Shown here piece by piece: positions 5,910 to 11,786 of a stretch of 11,786 bases of DNA. The DNA is taken from the NCBI GenBank assembly GCA_036377075.1, contig DASUZB010000329.1:1-11786 (forward strand), written 5' to 3'. The translations under genes and the position numbers were made by a program. The first letter of the stretch is position 1, and the number at the start of each line of letters is the position of its first letter. Below the pieces are notes generated by a model. The model searched no databases. It saw nothing but the letters and a program-made list of their open reading frames with translations, and was not told the origin of the DNA. Origin of the DNA: DASUZB01 sp036377075. GTDB taxonomy: Bacteria > Actinomycetota > CALGFH01.

Positions 5910-6917
5910 ATGGACGAGACCAGGCTCGACATGGTGGTCGTTCCGGCGACGTTGCTCGTCGTCGCCGGGCTGGCGGAGGGGACGATGATCCCGGTCCCGC
6001 CCGGCGAGTTGCTGCTCGGTCGCGAAGCGGGCCAAGCCGGGCGGCTGGGAGGTGACCGCACGCTGTCGCGCCGGCATGCCAGGGTCATCCGGGACGGCCA
6101 GGGGCGGCTGTTCGTGGAGGACCTCGGCTCGACGAACGGGACGTTGCTGAACGGCGCACGGGTCACCGGTCGCCAGCCGCTCCGCGCCGGTGACCTCATC
6201 GAGGTGGGCGAGAGCACGCTCGAGGTCGTGGACCCGACCTCCCAGCAGGACGTGGCGGCAGGTTCGGCCGCAGCTGGGCTGTTGGAGGACGAGTCGGACC
6301 TGACCGGCGTCGACCTTGGCTGGATGGGGCAGGACGAGGCCGAGGCGTCGAACGGGGTCCTGACCCCACCGCGCGGGGCGGCGCCCGCCGTCCCACCCGG
6401 GTCGCCTTCCGCGTCGGCGGCGGCGGCCGACGACCGCCGAGGTCCGGTTGCCACGACCGGGCCGCGGCGGGGCCGGGGTGTCGTCGAGGGGCAGGTGCGC
6501 GGCATTCGCGAGCGCACGGAGAGCATGGGCGAGTCGAGCTCGACCTTGTGGGCGTTCCGGATCGAGCGGTACGACCGCGCCGGCAATCGCCTACCGCCGG
6601 TCGCGGCGCAGATGCGGGCGGTCGCGTTCGACGGGTCGTTGAGCGAGGGCGACGAGGTCCGGGTCATCGGCACCTGGAAGGACGGCACGTTGCACGGCGA
6701 GCGCGTCGAGAACCTGACCACCCGCGCGACCGTGAAGCCGAAGTCGTTCAAGAAGGCGGCGATCGCGTTCGTGGCCATCTTCCTGGCCATGGTGGTGGGG
6801 TTCGTCACCCTCGTGGTCGTGGGGAACGCCTCGTTCCAGCGGCAGACCGAGCGTGCCAAGCAGGAGTTCTGCCAGGAGGCCACCAGCCAGTCGGGCTCCG
6901 CTCCGCCCGGTTGCTAG
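5910..6917 (+). CDS. membrane-anchored FHA-domain protein with OB-like domain
   Basis: A 335-residue protein. Residues about 8-98 form an FHA domain, which binds phosphothreonine peptides: ELLLGREA (33-40), LSRRHARV (52-59) and DLGSTNGTLLNG (71-82) carry the conserved Arg, Ser-x-x-His and Ser-Thr-Asn-Gly residues. A Pro/Ala/Asp-rich linker (about 100-210) follows. Then comes a beta-rich segment (about 214-296) with GVVEGQVRGIRER, FRIERYDRAGNRLPPVAAQM and GDEVRVIGTWKDGTLH, which resembles an OB fold. A membrane helix lies at about 302-325 (AIAFVAIFLAMVVGFVTLVV), with a short tail having two Cys. With one C-terminal helix and no signal peptide, the FHA domain should face the cytoplasm. GAGAGG eight bases upstream fixes the ATG at 5910. 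It heads the operon, so Ser/Thr kinase signalling probably controls the downstream ATPase system. Confidence 0.88.
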   Translation: MDETRLDMVVVPATLLVVAGLAEGTMIPVPPGELLLGREAGQAGRLGGDRTLSRRHARVIRDGQGRLFVEDLGSTNGTLLNGARVTGRQPLRAGDLIEVGESTLEVVDPTSQQDVAAGSAAAGLLEDESDLTGVDLGWMGQDEAEASNGVLTPPRGAAPAVPPGSPSASAAAADDRRGPVATTGPRRGRGVVEGQVRGIRERTESMGESSSTLWAFRIERYDRAGNRLPPVAAQMRAVAFDGSLSEGDEVRVIGTWKDGTLHGERVENLTTRATVKPKSFKKAAIAFVAIFLAMVVGFVTLVVVGNASFQRQTERAKQEFCQEATSQSGSAPPGC

Positions 6918-6955
6918 CGCCCGGCATGGCGGTTCGGACAGGGAGGCGGTTCGGG

Positions 6956-9900
6956 ATGTCGATGGGTTCGGTCACCACCAGCATGGTGGACTACCTCCAA
7001 CGCTGCGGTCCGGGGCCGAGCATCGCCGGCGGCCCGCGCACGGAGGGCGCCGCCGGCTCGCGCCGGCTGCTGCGGGTGCAGGGTGTGGGACGGCCCGAGA
7101 AGCAGCGTCAGGGCCGCCCCAGCCGGCAGGGCCAGGCGGAGCCGGACCGCTGGCGGCCGGCGACCGCCGAGCTGATCACGGGCCTGTACGGCTACCGCAT
7201 CCCGCTGGCTTTCTGGGTGCTCGGCTCGGCGGAGGGGGTGCGCATCCACCTGGGGACGTGGTCGGCCAAGGCGGGGTCGAGCCCGTTGCAGGCCAGGCGC
7301 GCCGCGGTGATCGAGTCGGTCCTGCGGGGGCTGTACCCGGTGGTCGACCTGGAGCCCGCCGGGGTGGAGCGGTGGAGCTGGCCGTTGGGCGGCATGGCGC
7401 TCGGGGTGCCCGCGCCGGCGGGGATCGATCGCAGCGACGGCGCCGCGCCGATGGACCGGATCATCCGCTCCATGACGGGCGCCAGCTGGAGCGCGCTCGT
7501 GCTCGCCTACCCGCTGCCCGAGGACGCCATCGGCCACGTGCGCGATTCGGTCCTCAACGAGATGCGCGCGGTGGAGTCGGCGGCCAAGAACGAGCTGGCA
7601 CCCAGCCCGCTGACCGAGCAGTACGTGGAGTTCCTCAAGGTCGCGCTCGCGTCGGCCGGGGAGGGGCTGGCCACCGGGGCCTGGCGCACGGCCGTGTACC
7701 TGCGCGGGGACCAGGACAGCTACCCCAGCCTCGCCAGCGCGTGGCGCAGCGTGATGTCGGGCGAGCGGTCGCTGCCCGAGCCGGTGCGGGTGTTCGACCG
7801 GTCCGAGGTGGACGAGCTGGCCGAGGCCTGGGCGATGCCCGACCAGCCGGGGGAGAGCCCGTCGGGCCTGTACCGGCGGCCGTTCGAGTGCCAGACGTTC
7901 CTGTCGACCGCGCAGCTGGCCGCGTGCGTCCACCTGCCGGAGCTGGAGGCCCCGGGCTTCACCGTCGACCTGGTGCCGCGGTTCGACGTCGTCGCCAAGC
8001 CGGCGGGCGACGGGACCGGGTTCGTCGTCGGTGAGGTGCTCCAGCACCGCCGCGCGACCGGCGGGACCTACGAGGTGTCGCGCCGGTCGCTCACCCGCCA
8101 CGCGTTCGTCGCCGGCCTGACCGGGTCCGGGAAGACGAACACGATCCTGTCGATGCTGCTGGAGGCGGCCGGGCACGACGTCCCGTTCCTGGTCGTCGAG
8201 CCGGCCAAGACCGAGTACCGGGCGCTGATCGACCACCCGAGGCTCGGCTCGCGGGTGCGCGTGTTCACCGCGGGGAAGGCGACGGTTGGGCCGCTGGTGC
8301 TCAACCCGTTCGAGGTGCCGGCGGGCACCACCGTCAGCGAGCACCTGAACCTGCTGCGGGCCGTGTTCACCGCGGCGTTCGGGATGTGGACGCCGCTGCC
8401 GCAGCTCCTCGAGCGCTGCCTGCATGACGTCTACGTGGACCGCGGCTGGGACCTGCGCACCAACCGCAACGCCCGCCTGGCGAGCGGCGACGAGACCGCT
8501 CCGGCGTTCCCGACGCTGTCGGACCTGATCGCCAAGGCCGACGAGGTGATCCCGGCGCTCGGCTACGACGAGCGGGTCACCGGCGACCTCAAGGCCGCGC
8601 TCATCACCCGCCTGGACTCGCTGCGGCAGGGGTCCAAGGGCGCGATGCTCGACGTCGCCCGCTCGTTGCCCGCCGAGGAGCTGTTCGGCCAGCCTACCGT
8701 CGTGGAGCTCGAGGCCCTCGGCGACGAGGGCGACAAGGCATTCTTCAGCGGCCTGTTGCTGATCCGCCTGGCCGAGTACCGCCGCTTCCGCGGGCAGGCA
8801 CGCGACCTGGTGCACCTGCTGGTGGTGGAGGAGGCGCACCGCCTGCTCGCCAACGTGCCGACCTCGACGTCGGAGGAGATGGCCAACCCCCGCGGCGAGG
8901 CGGTGGAGACCTTCTCGAACCTCCTGTCGGAGATCCGCGCCTACGGGCAGGGCGTGATCATCGCCGACCAGGTCCCGGTGCGGCTGGCGCCCGACGTGAT
9001 GAAGAACACCAACCTCAAGGTCGCCCACCGGGTCGTCTCCGCCGACGACCGCCAGGCCCTGGCCGGTGCCATGGCCATGGACGAGGAGCAGGCCAAGGCG
9101 CTCACCTCGCTGGAGGTGGGGGAGGCGGCGGTGTTCAGCGGCGGCGACGACGCGCCGCTGCTGGTGCGGATCCCGCTGGTCAAGGACGCGCTGTCGCCGA
9201 CGCCGCCGCCGGACGCGCGCGTGGCCGAGCACATGACGCGCTGGCGCACGGCGAACGGGTTCGACGAGCTGTTCCTGCCGCAGGCGTTCTGCGCCGAGGC
9301 GTGCGCGACGCCGGCGGCGTGCGCGGCAGCGCGCCGCCTCGCCGACGACGAGTACGTGCGGCAGACGCTGGCACGGCTGGTGCTGTCGATGGTGGACGAA
9401 CCGGGCGCGCTGGAGCGGCTGTGGGACGACCTGACGGTGGTGGTGCGCGCCCGTCGGCCGGTCACCGTCCCGGAGGCGGACCTGCTGCGGGCCTTCGCGG
9501 GCCACGGCTCCGACTGGCTCGCCAACCGCCGCGGCGTGCAGGGCGTGTGGCCGTACGCCGACACCGCCGGCTTCCGCGACCGCCTCCGCCGCGTGCTGCT
9601 CGCCAAGGTCGACGGCGACCAGGCGGTCCCCCAGCTCCTGGCCTCGTTCAGGACGCTGGCGCAGCGCCTCCACGCTCGCGAGCTGGAGCCGTACCCGGCA
9701 TGCCACCTCGTCTGCAAGCAGGATCCGCCGCTGTGCCTGTACCGCTCCGCCGTCGCCGACCTGGTCGCCAGCCGCCGCTACCACCCGTCGTGGCGCGACG
9801 CCGACGACCGCGACCGCAGCGACAAGGACCACCGGTGCCGGCAGACCTGGGAGGTCTGCCAGGACGCGGCCTACGAGCTGGTCGAGTTCCCCGACCCTGA

Positions 9901-10054
9901 CATGACCGCGGACGTCCAGCAGGAGGTCGAGCTGGCGGCACGGCGGGTCTGCATGTGCTTCGAGCAGCAGATGCTGGCCGACGACCGCCGCAAGGTGCCC
10001 CGCACCGCCCGCCGCGTCCTGGCCCGCGTGCTCGGGGAGGCTGGCCTGGGATGA
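6956..10054 (+). CDS. HerA/VirB4-type ATPase with C-terminal cysteine clusters
   Basis: A 1032-residue protein. An N-terminal region (about 1-370) with LYGYRIPLAFWVLGSAEGV and FLSTAQLAACVHLPELEAPG resembles the N-terminal parts of VirB4/TraC-type motors. The ATPase core follows: Walker A GLTGSGKT (387-394), a VVEPAKTEYRAL strand-loop, Walker B LLVVEEAH with E625/E626, then IIADQVPVRLAPDVMKNTNL and HRVVSADDRQAL, the HerA/FtsK-superfamily sensor block. Such hexameric motors pump DNA or, in secretion systems, protein. The last 260 residues carry grouped cysteines at 779/783/789, 916/920/927, 961/968 and 999/1001, able to bind zinc or an iron-sulfur cluster. GGGAGG nine bases upstream supports the ATG at 6956; the open frame further upstream overlaps the FHA gene and is not used. 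It starts 38 bp after the FHA stop and overlaps the next gene by ATGA. Confidence 0.88.
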   Translation: MSMGSVTTSMVDYLQRCGPGPSIAGGPRTEGAAGSRRLLRVQGVGRPEKQRQGRPSRQGQAEPDRWRPATAELITGLYGYRIPLAFWVLGSAEGVRIHLGTWSAKAGSSPLQARRAAVIESVLRGLYPVVDLEPAGVERWSWPLGGMALGVPAPAGIDRSDGAAPMDRIIRSMTGASWSALVLAYPLPEDAIGHVRDSVLNEMRAVESAAKNELAPSPLTEQYVEFLKVALASAGEGLATGAWRTAVYLRGDQDSYPSLASAWRSVMSGERSLPEPVRVFDRSEVDELAEAWAMPDQPGESPSGLYRRPFECQTFLSTAQLAACVHLPELEAPGFTVDLVPRFDVVAKPAGDGTGFVVGEVLQHRRATGGTYEVSRRSLTRHAFVAGLTGSGKTNTILSMLLEAAGHDVPFLVVEPAKTEYRALIDHPRLGSRVRVFTAGKATVGPLVLNPFEVPAGTTVSEHLNLLRAVFTAAFGMWTPLPQLLERCLHDVYVDRGWDLRTNRNARLASGDETAPAFPTLSDLIAKADEVIPALGYDERVTGDLKAALITRLDSLRQGSKGAMLDVARSLPAEELFGQPTVVELEALGDEGDKAFFSGLLLIRLAEYRRFRGQARDLVHLLVVEEAHRLLANVPTSTSEEMANPRGEAVETFSNLLSEIRAYGQGVIIADQVPVRLAPDVMKNTNLKVAHRVVSADDRQALAGAMAMDEEQAKALTSLEVGEAAVFSGGDDAPLLVRIPLVKDALSPTPPPDARVAEHMTRWRTANGFDELFLPQAFCAEACATPAACAAARRLADDEYVRQTLARLVLSMVDEPGALERLWDDLTVVVRARRPVTVPEADLLRAFAGHGSDWLANRRGVQGVWPYADTAGFRDRLRRVLLAKVDGDQAVPQLLASFRTLAQRLHARELEPYPACHLVCKQDPPLCLYRSAVADLVASRRYHPSWRDADDRDRSDKDHRCRQTWEVCQDAAYELVEFPDPDMTADVQQEVELAARRVCMCFEQQMLADDRRKVPRTARRVLARVLGEAGLG

Positions 10055-10686
10055 TGCAAGAGCTCGGCCCCACGCTCGACCTGATGTTCAAGGGCCTGAA
10101 GGACATGGCCAAGAGCGAGAAGGAACGGCTCGCGAGGGCGGCGTCCAACGGCGACCGGGGCGCCTCCGCGCAGCTGCAGATGCTCGACTCGAATGACCGG
10201 TCGATCGACGCCATGCAGCAGGTGATGCAGCGGGACATCTCGCTGCAGCAGACCAGGTTCCAGGGCGGGGACGCCGCGGCGATCGGCGCGGAGAAGGAGG
10301 CCAAGGGCCCAGCCGCCGGACTGCTGGCAGCGGGGTCGTCGAAGCCGCAGATGGGCACGGGCGTCGACCTCGGGCTGCACCTCGAGCCGAGCGTCGGCCT
10401 CGGATCCGGCTCGGGCGGTCGGCACGGCGCCAAGGGGGACGACGGCTTCGACAACACCCGGCTGAAGGGCCTCGAGGGTGATCCGCTGGCGGGTGATCCG
10501 CTCAGCGGTGATCCGCTGGCTGGTGACCCGCTGGATGGCGATCCGCTGGCGGGTGATCCGCTCGACGGTCGCGGAAGCAAGCTGGACCGGCGGACCTCCC
10601 TGCCCGCTGCCGGCGCCGACGAGACCTCCGACACGGCCGGTGAGCAGTTCTCCAACCTCTCGATATCTAGGGCGAAGGTCCTGTGA
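10051..10686 (+). CDS. small GDPLx-repeat protein, unknown function
   Basis: A 211-residue protein I do not recognise. Its start overlaps the ATPase stop (ATGATG, sharing ATGA), with GGGGAGG eleven bases upstream, so the two are translationally coupled. The N-terminal part (about 1-90) is helical and charged: MMQELGPTLDLMFKGLKDMA, then EKERLARAAS, and a Gln/Met-rich segment DAMQQVMQRDISLQQTRFQ. A Gly/Ser-rich middle leads to six perfect five-residue repeats GDPL(A/S/D) at residues 143-172, followed by a polar tail ending SNLSISRAKVL. There is no signal peptide or membrane helix. Coupling with the motor suggests a partner, adaptor or structural component. The repeats give a regular Asp-Pro-Leu spacing that could bind a surface or a metal; that is speculation. 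Confidence 0.75.
   Translation: MMQELGPTLDLMFKGLKDMAKSEKERLARAASNGDRGASAQLQMLDSNDRSIDAMQQVMQRDISLQQTRFQGGDAAAIGAEKEAKGPAAGLLAAGSSKPQMGTGVDLGLHLEPSVGLGSGSGGRHGAKGDDGFDNTRLKGLEGDPLAGDPLSGDPLAGDPLDGDPLAGDPLDGRGSKLDRRTSLPAAGADETSDTAGEQFSNLSISRAKVL
10477..10566 (+). repeat. 15-bp coding tandem repeat, six units
   Basis: Six in-frame 15-base units encode GDPLA, GDPLS, GDPLA, GDPLD, GDPLA, GDPLD. The first twelve bases (GGTGATCCGCTS) are nearly constant, with silent changes in two units, and the fifth codon varies. The pattern suggests recent duplication and possible copy-number variation between strains. Confidence 0.9.
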
Positions 10687-10721
10687 CCCGCGCCACACAG
10701 GAGCATCCAGGAGGCGAACCA

Positions 10722-11786
10722 ATGGCCGAGCTCGAAGCCGAGCGGCAAACCAAGAGCGACCGTTCCGAGGCTCCACCCTCCGCTTCCGGCGACGCCGGGC
10801 CGACGCAGCGAAGCGACGACGCCGGCCTGCCCGCGAAGGGCGGTTCCGACGGCGCGACGCCGAGCAAGGCGGGTGGCGCCGGGCCGCCGACGTCGGATTC
10901 GCAAGACCGGCCGAGCCTCGTGCTCGAGCAGGGCACACCCACGCGACCAGCTCCCGACGCGGCCAACCAAGACGCGCCGGCAGGGCCCGACGGCGGCCTG
11001 GCCGACACCGTCGCGGCCAAGCTGGACGCGCTCGGGAAGCAGGTCAGTGATGCAAAGGCGGCCGCCGGGGAAAAGCTCGACGCCGCGAAGCAGGTCGCGG
11101 AGAAGGTTGACAAGCAGGTCAGCGAGGACAAGAACCTTCAGGTCCTGAAGGCCGTCGCGGTTGGCTTCCTGACGTCGAGCCCGGAGGTGCAGAACGTCCA
11201 AGGCACAGCGGACCGTCTGCGGGAGGTCGCCGGCAAGGTCAGCGACGTCAAGGATGCCTGGTCCGGCGACCCCGCGGCGAAGGCCGCCGCGGAGCAACGG
11301 GCCAAGGAGGACCTCAACAAGCTCTACGAGAGCCTGTATCCGGCCGGGTTCGAGGCTGGGCGCACCTTCCTGGACGAGAAGTCGAAGGGCGCCAGCACGC
11401 GTGAAGCTACGATCAGCGCGCTGGACGAGGGCCTCAAGCACGTCCCCTTCTCGACAGCCGCGCAACACCTGGAGAGGGCCGAGACCCTGTACAAGCGTGG
11501 CGACCGCGAGGGCGCCGTGCTCGAGTTCGGCAAAGCGGTGCAGTCCTGGGGTGAGGAGAGCATCAAGATCGCCGTCACCATCGACGGCGCCGCTGGCCTC
11601 GCCGAATCGGCCGCCGGTCGCAACGCCGGAGCGTCGCGGGCCGCGGAGGCGCCCAAGGTCACGGAGGCGCCCAAGGTCACGGAGGCGCCCAAGGCGACGG
11701 AGGCGCCGGGAGGTGCGGGGTCCGGGCGGGAAGGGAAGCCGCCCGTGGAGATCGTGCCAGATTCGATCTCGCCCGAGGAGTTGCAG
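10722..11786 (+). CDS. long Ala/Lys-rich protein with TPR-like hairpin and EAPKVT repeats (runs off right edge)
   Basis: An open frame of 355 codons without a stop. AGGAGG seven bases before the ATG and a 35-bp gap after the GDPLx gene place it in the operon. Residues 1-90 are disordered (Ser, Gly, Pro, Asp). About 91-205 are long amphipathic helices (KLDALGKQVSDAK, AGEKLDAAKQVAEKVDKQV). A single TPR-like helix pair lies at 245-276 (AAQHLERAETLYKRGDREGA). Then VTIDGAAGLAESAAGRNAG leads to EAPKVT repeats (309-328) and a linker ending PPVEIVPDSISPEELQ. There is no signal peptide. The layout of helical stalk, Gly/Ala-rich segment and Pro-rich linker resembles the region before the C-terminal domain in polymorphic toxins, but the end is missing, so this remains inference. 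It could also be a structural or scaffold protein. Confidence 0.8.
   Translation, partial: MAELEAERQTKSDRSEAPPSASGDAGPTQRSDDAGLPAKGGSDGATPSKAGGAGPPTSDSQDRPSLVLEQGTPTRPAPDAANQDAPAGPDGGLADTVAAKLDALGKQVSDAKAAAGEKLDAAKQVAEKVDKQVSEDKNLQVLKAVAVGFLTSSPEVQNVQGTADRLREVAGKVSDVKDAWSGDPAAKAAAEQRAKEDLNKLYESLYPAGFEAGRTFLDEKSKGASTREATISALDEGLKHVPFSTAAQHLERAETLYKRGDREGAVLEFGKAVQSWGEESIKIAVTIDGAAGLAESAAGRNAGASRAAEAPKVTEAPKVTEAPKATEAPGGAGSGREGKPPVEIVPDSISPEELQ
11646..11708 (+). repeat. 18-bp coding tandem repeat (EAPKVT), three full units plus part
   Basis: GAGGCGCCCAAGGTCACG is repeated at 11646-11663 and 11664-11681 without change, at 11682-11699 with GTC to GCG, and as a 9-base partial unit at 11700-11708. 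The product reads EAPKVT, EAPKVT, EAPKAT, EAP, a flexible Pro/Ala linker. Confidence 0.9.

Noticed and set aside
6548..6955. Upstream extension of the ATPase frame
   Set aside because: It overlaps the end of the FHA gene in another frame and is Arg/Gly-rich. A good ribosome binding site precedes the ATG at 6956.
6914..9832. A 972-codon open frame on the minus strand opposite the ATPase gene
   Set aside because: It is a product of high GC: it mirrors the codon pattern of the ATPase, is rich in Arg/His/Gly/Val with no fold-like pattern, and the plus strand has clear Walker motifs.
10478..11050. A 190-codon plus-strand frame starting MIRWRVIRS
   Set aside because: The Ile-Arg-Trp repeats are the GDPLx repeat read one base off, and the rest is Arg-rich shadow sequence.
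9648..11468. A 606-codon minus-strand frame opposite the GDPLx gene and the last gene
   Set aside because: Its GSPASGSPS stretches are just the reverse strand of the GDPLx repeat. The plus-strand frames have ribosome binding sites and an operon layout.
1..11786. tRNA, rRNA or CRISPR array
   Set aside because: No GTTCGANNC-type T-loop with a matching acceptor stem, no rRNA-like conserved blocks, and no regularly spaced noncoding repeats were seen. The only tandem repeats are in coding sequence or the two-copy 11-bp unit.

Overview
The window is very GC-rich throughout. Its genes prefer G or C at third codon positions, carry GGAGG-type ribosome binding sites and have long spurious open frames on the opposite strand. 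Together with its gene families this suggests an actinobacterium (Actinomycetota), probably from soil. The genus cannot be read from the sequence. I see no rRNA, tRNA, CRISPR array or intact transposase gene.

Positions 1-3099 run leftward and read as accessory metabolism: the N-terminal part of an alpha/beta hydrolase (1-208), a VOC/glyoxalase-fold protein (454-894), a 55-residue one-pass membrane protein (958-1125), an unrecognised membrane-anchored protein with eight cysteines (1256-2182), and a broken zinc-type medium-chain dehydrogenase (2294-3099) that has a one-base frameshift and has lost its Rossmann core. Divergent from the broken dehydrogenase is an intact sugar phosphate isomerase/epimerase-type TIM barrel (3182-4000). 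The two probably once shared a sugar or polyol pathway.

Positions 4001-5268 hold a 38-codon gene whose product ends in the Flp-pilin signature AIEYGLIA (4150-4266) and, convergent with it, a pirin gene (4276-5268). The two stop codons lie inside one perfect 8-bp palindrome. The 641-bp gap upstream of pirin (5269-5909) holds a decayed second copy of the pirin 5' end, an 11-bp tandem repeat and several hairpins, but no convincing gene.

From 5910 to the right edge runs a tight rightward operon: a membrane-anchored FHA-domain protein with a probable OB-fold domain (5910-6917), a 1032-residue HerA/VirB4-type ATPase with clustered C-terminal cysteines (6956-10054), a 211-residue protein with six perfect GDPLx repeats (10051-10686), and a long Ala/Lys-rich protein with a TPR-like hairpin and EAPKVT repeats that runs off the window (10722-11786). 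A phospho-peptide reader at the membrane, a translocase-type motor and a repeat-bearing long substrate-like protein together suggest an export or conflict system. This is the part of the window most likely to be new, and the C-terminus of the last protein, outside the window, is the key missing piece.
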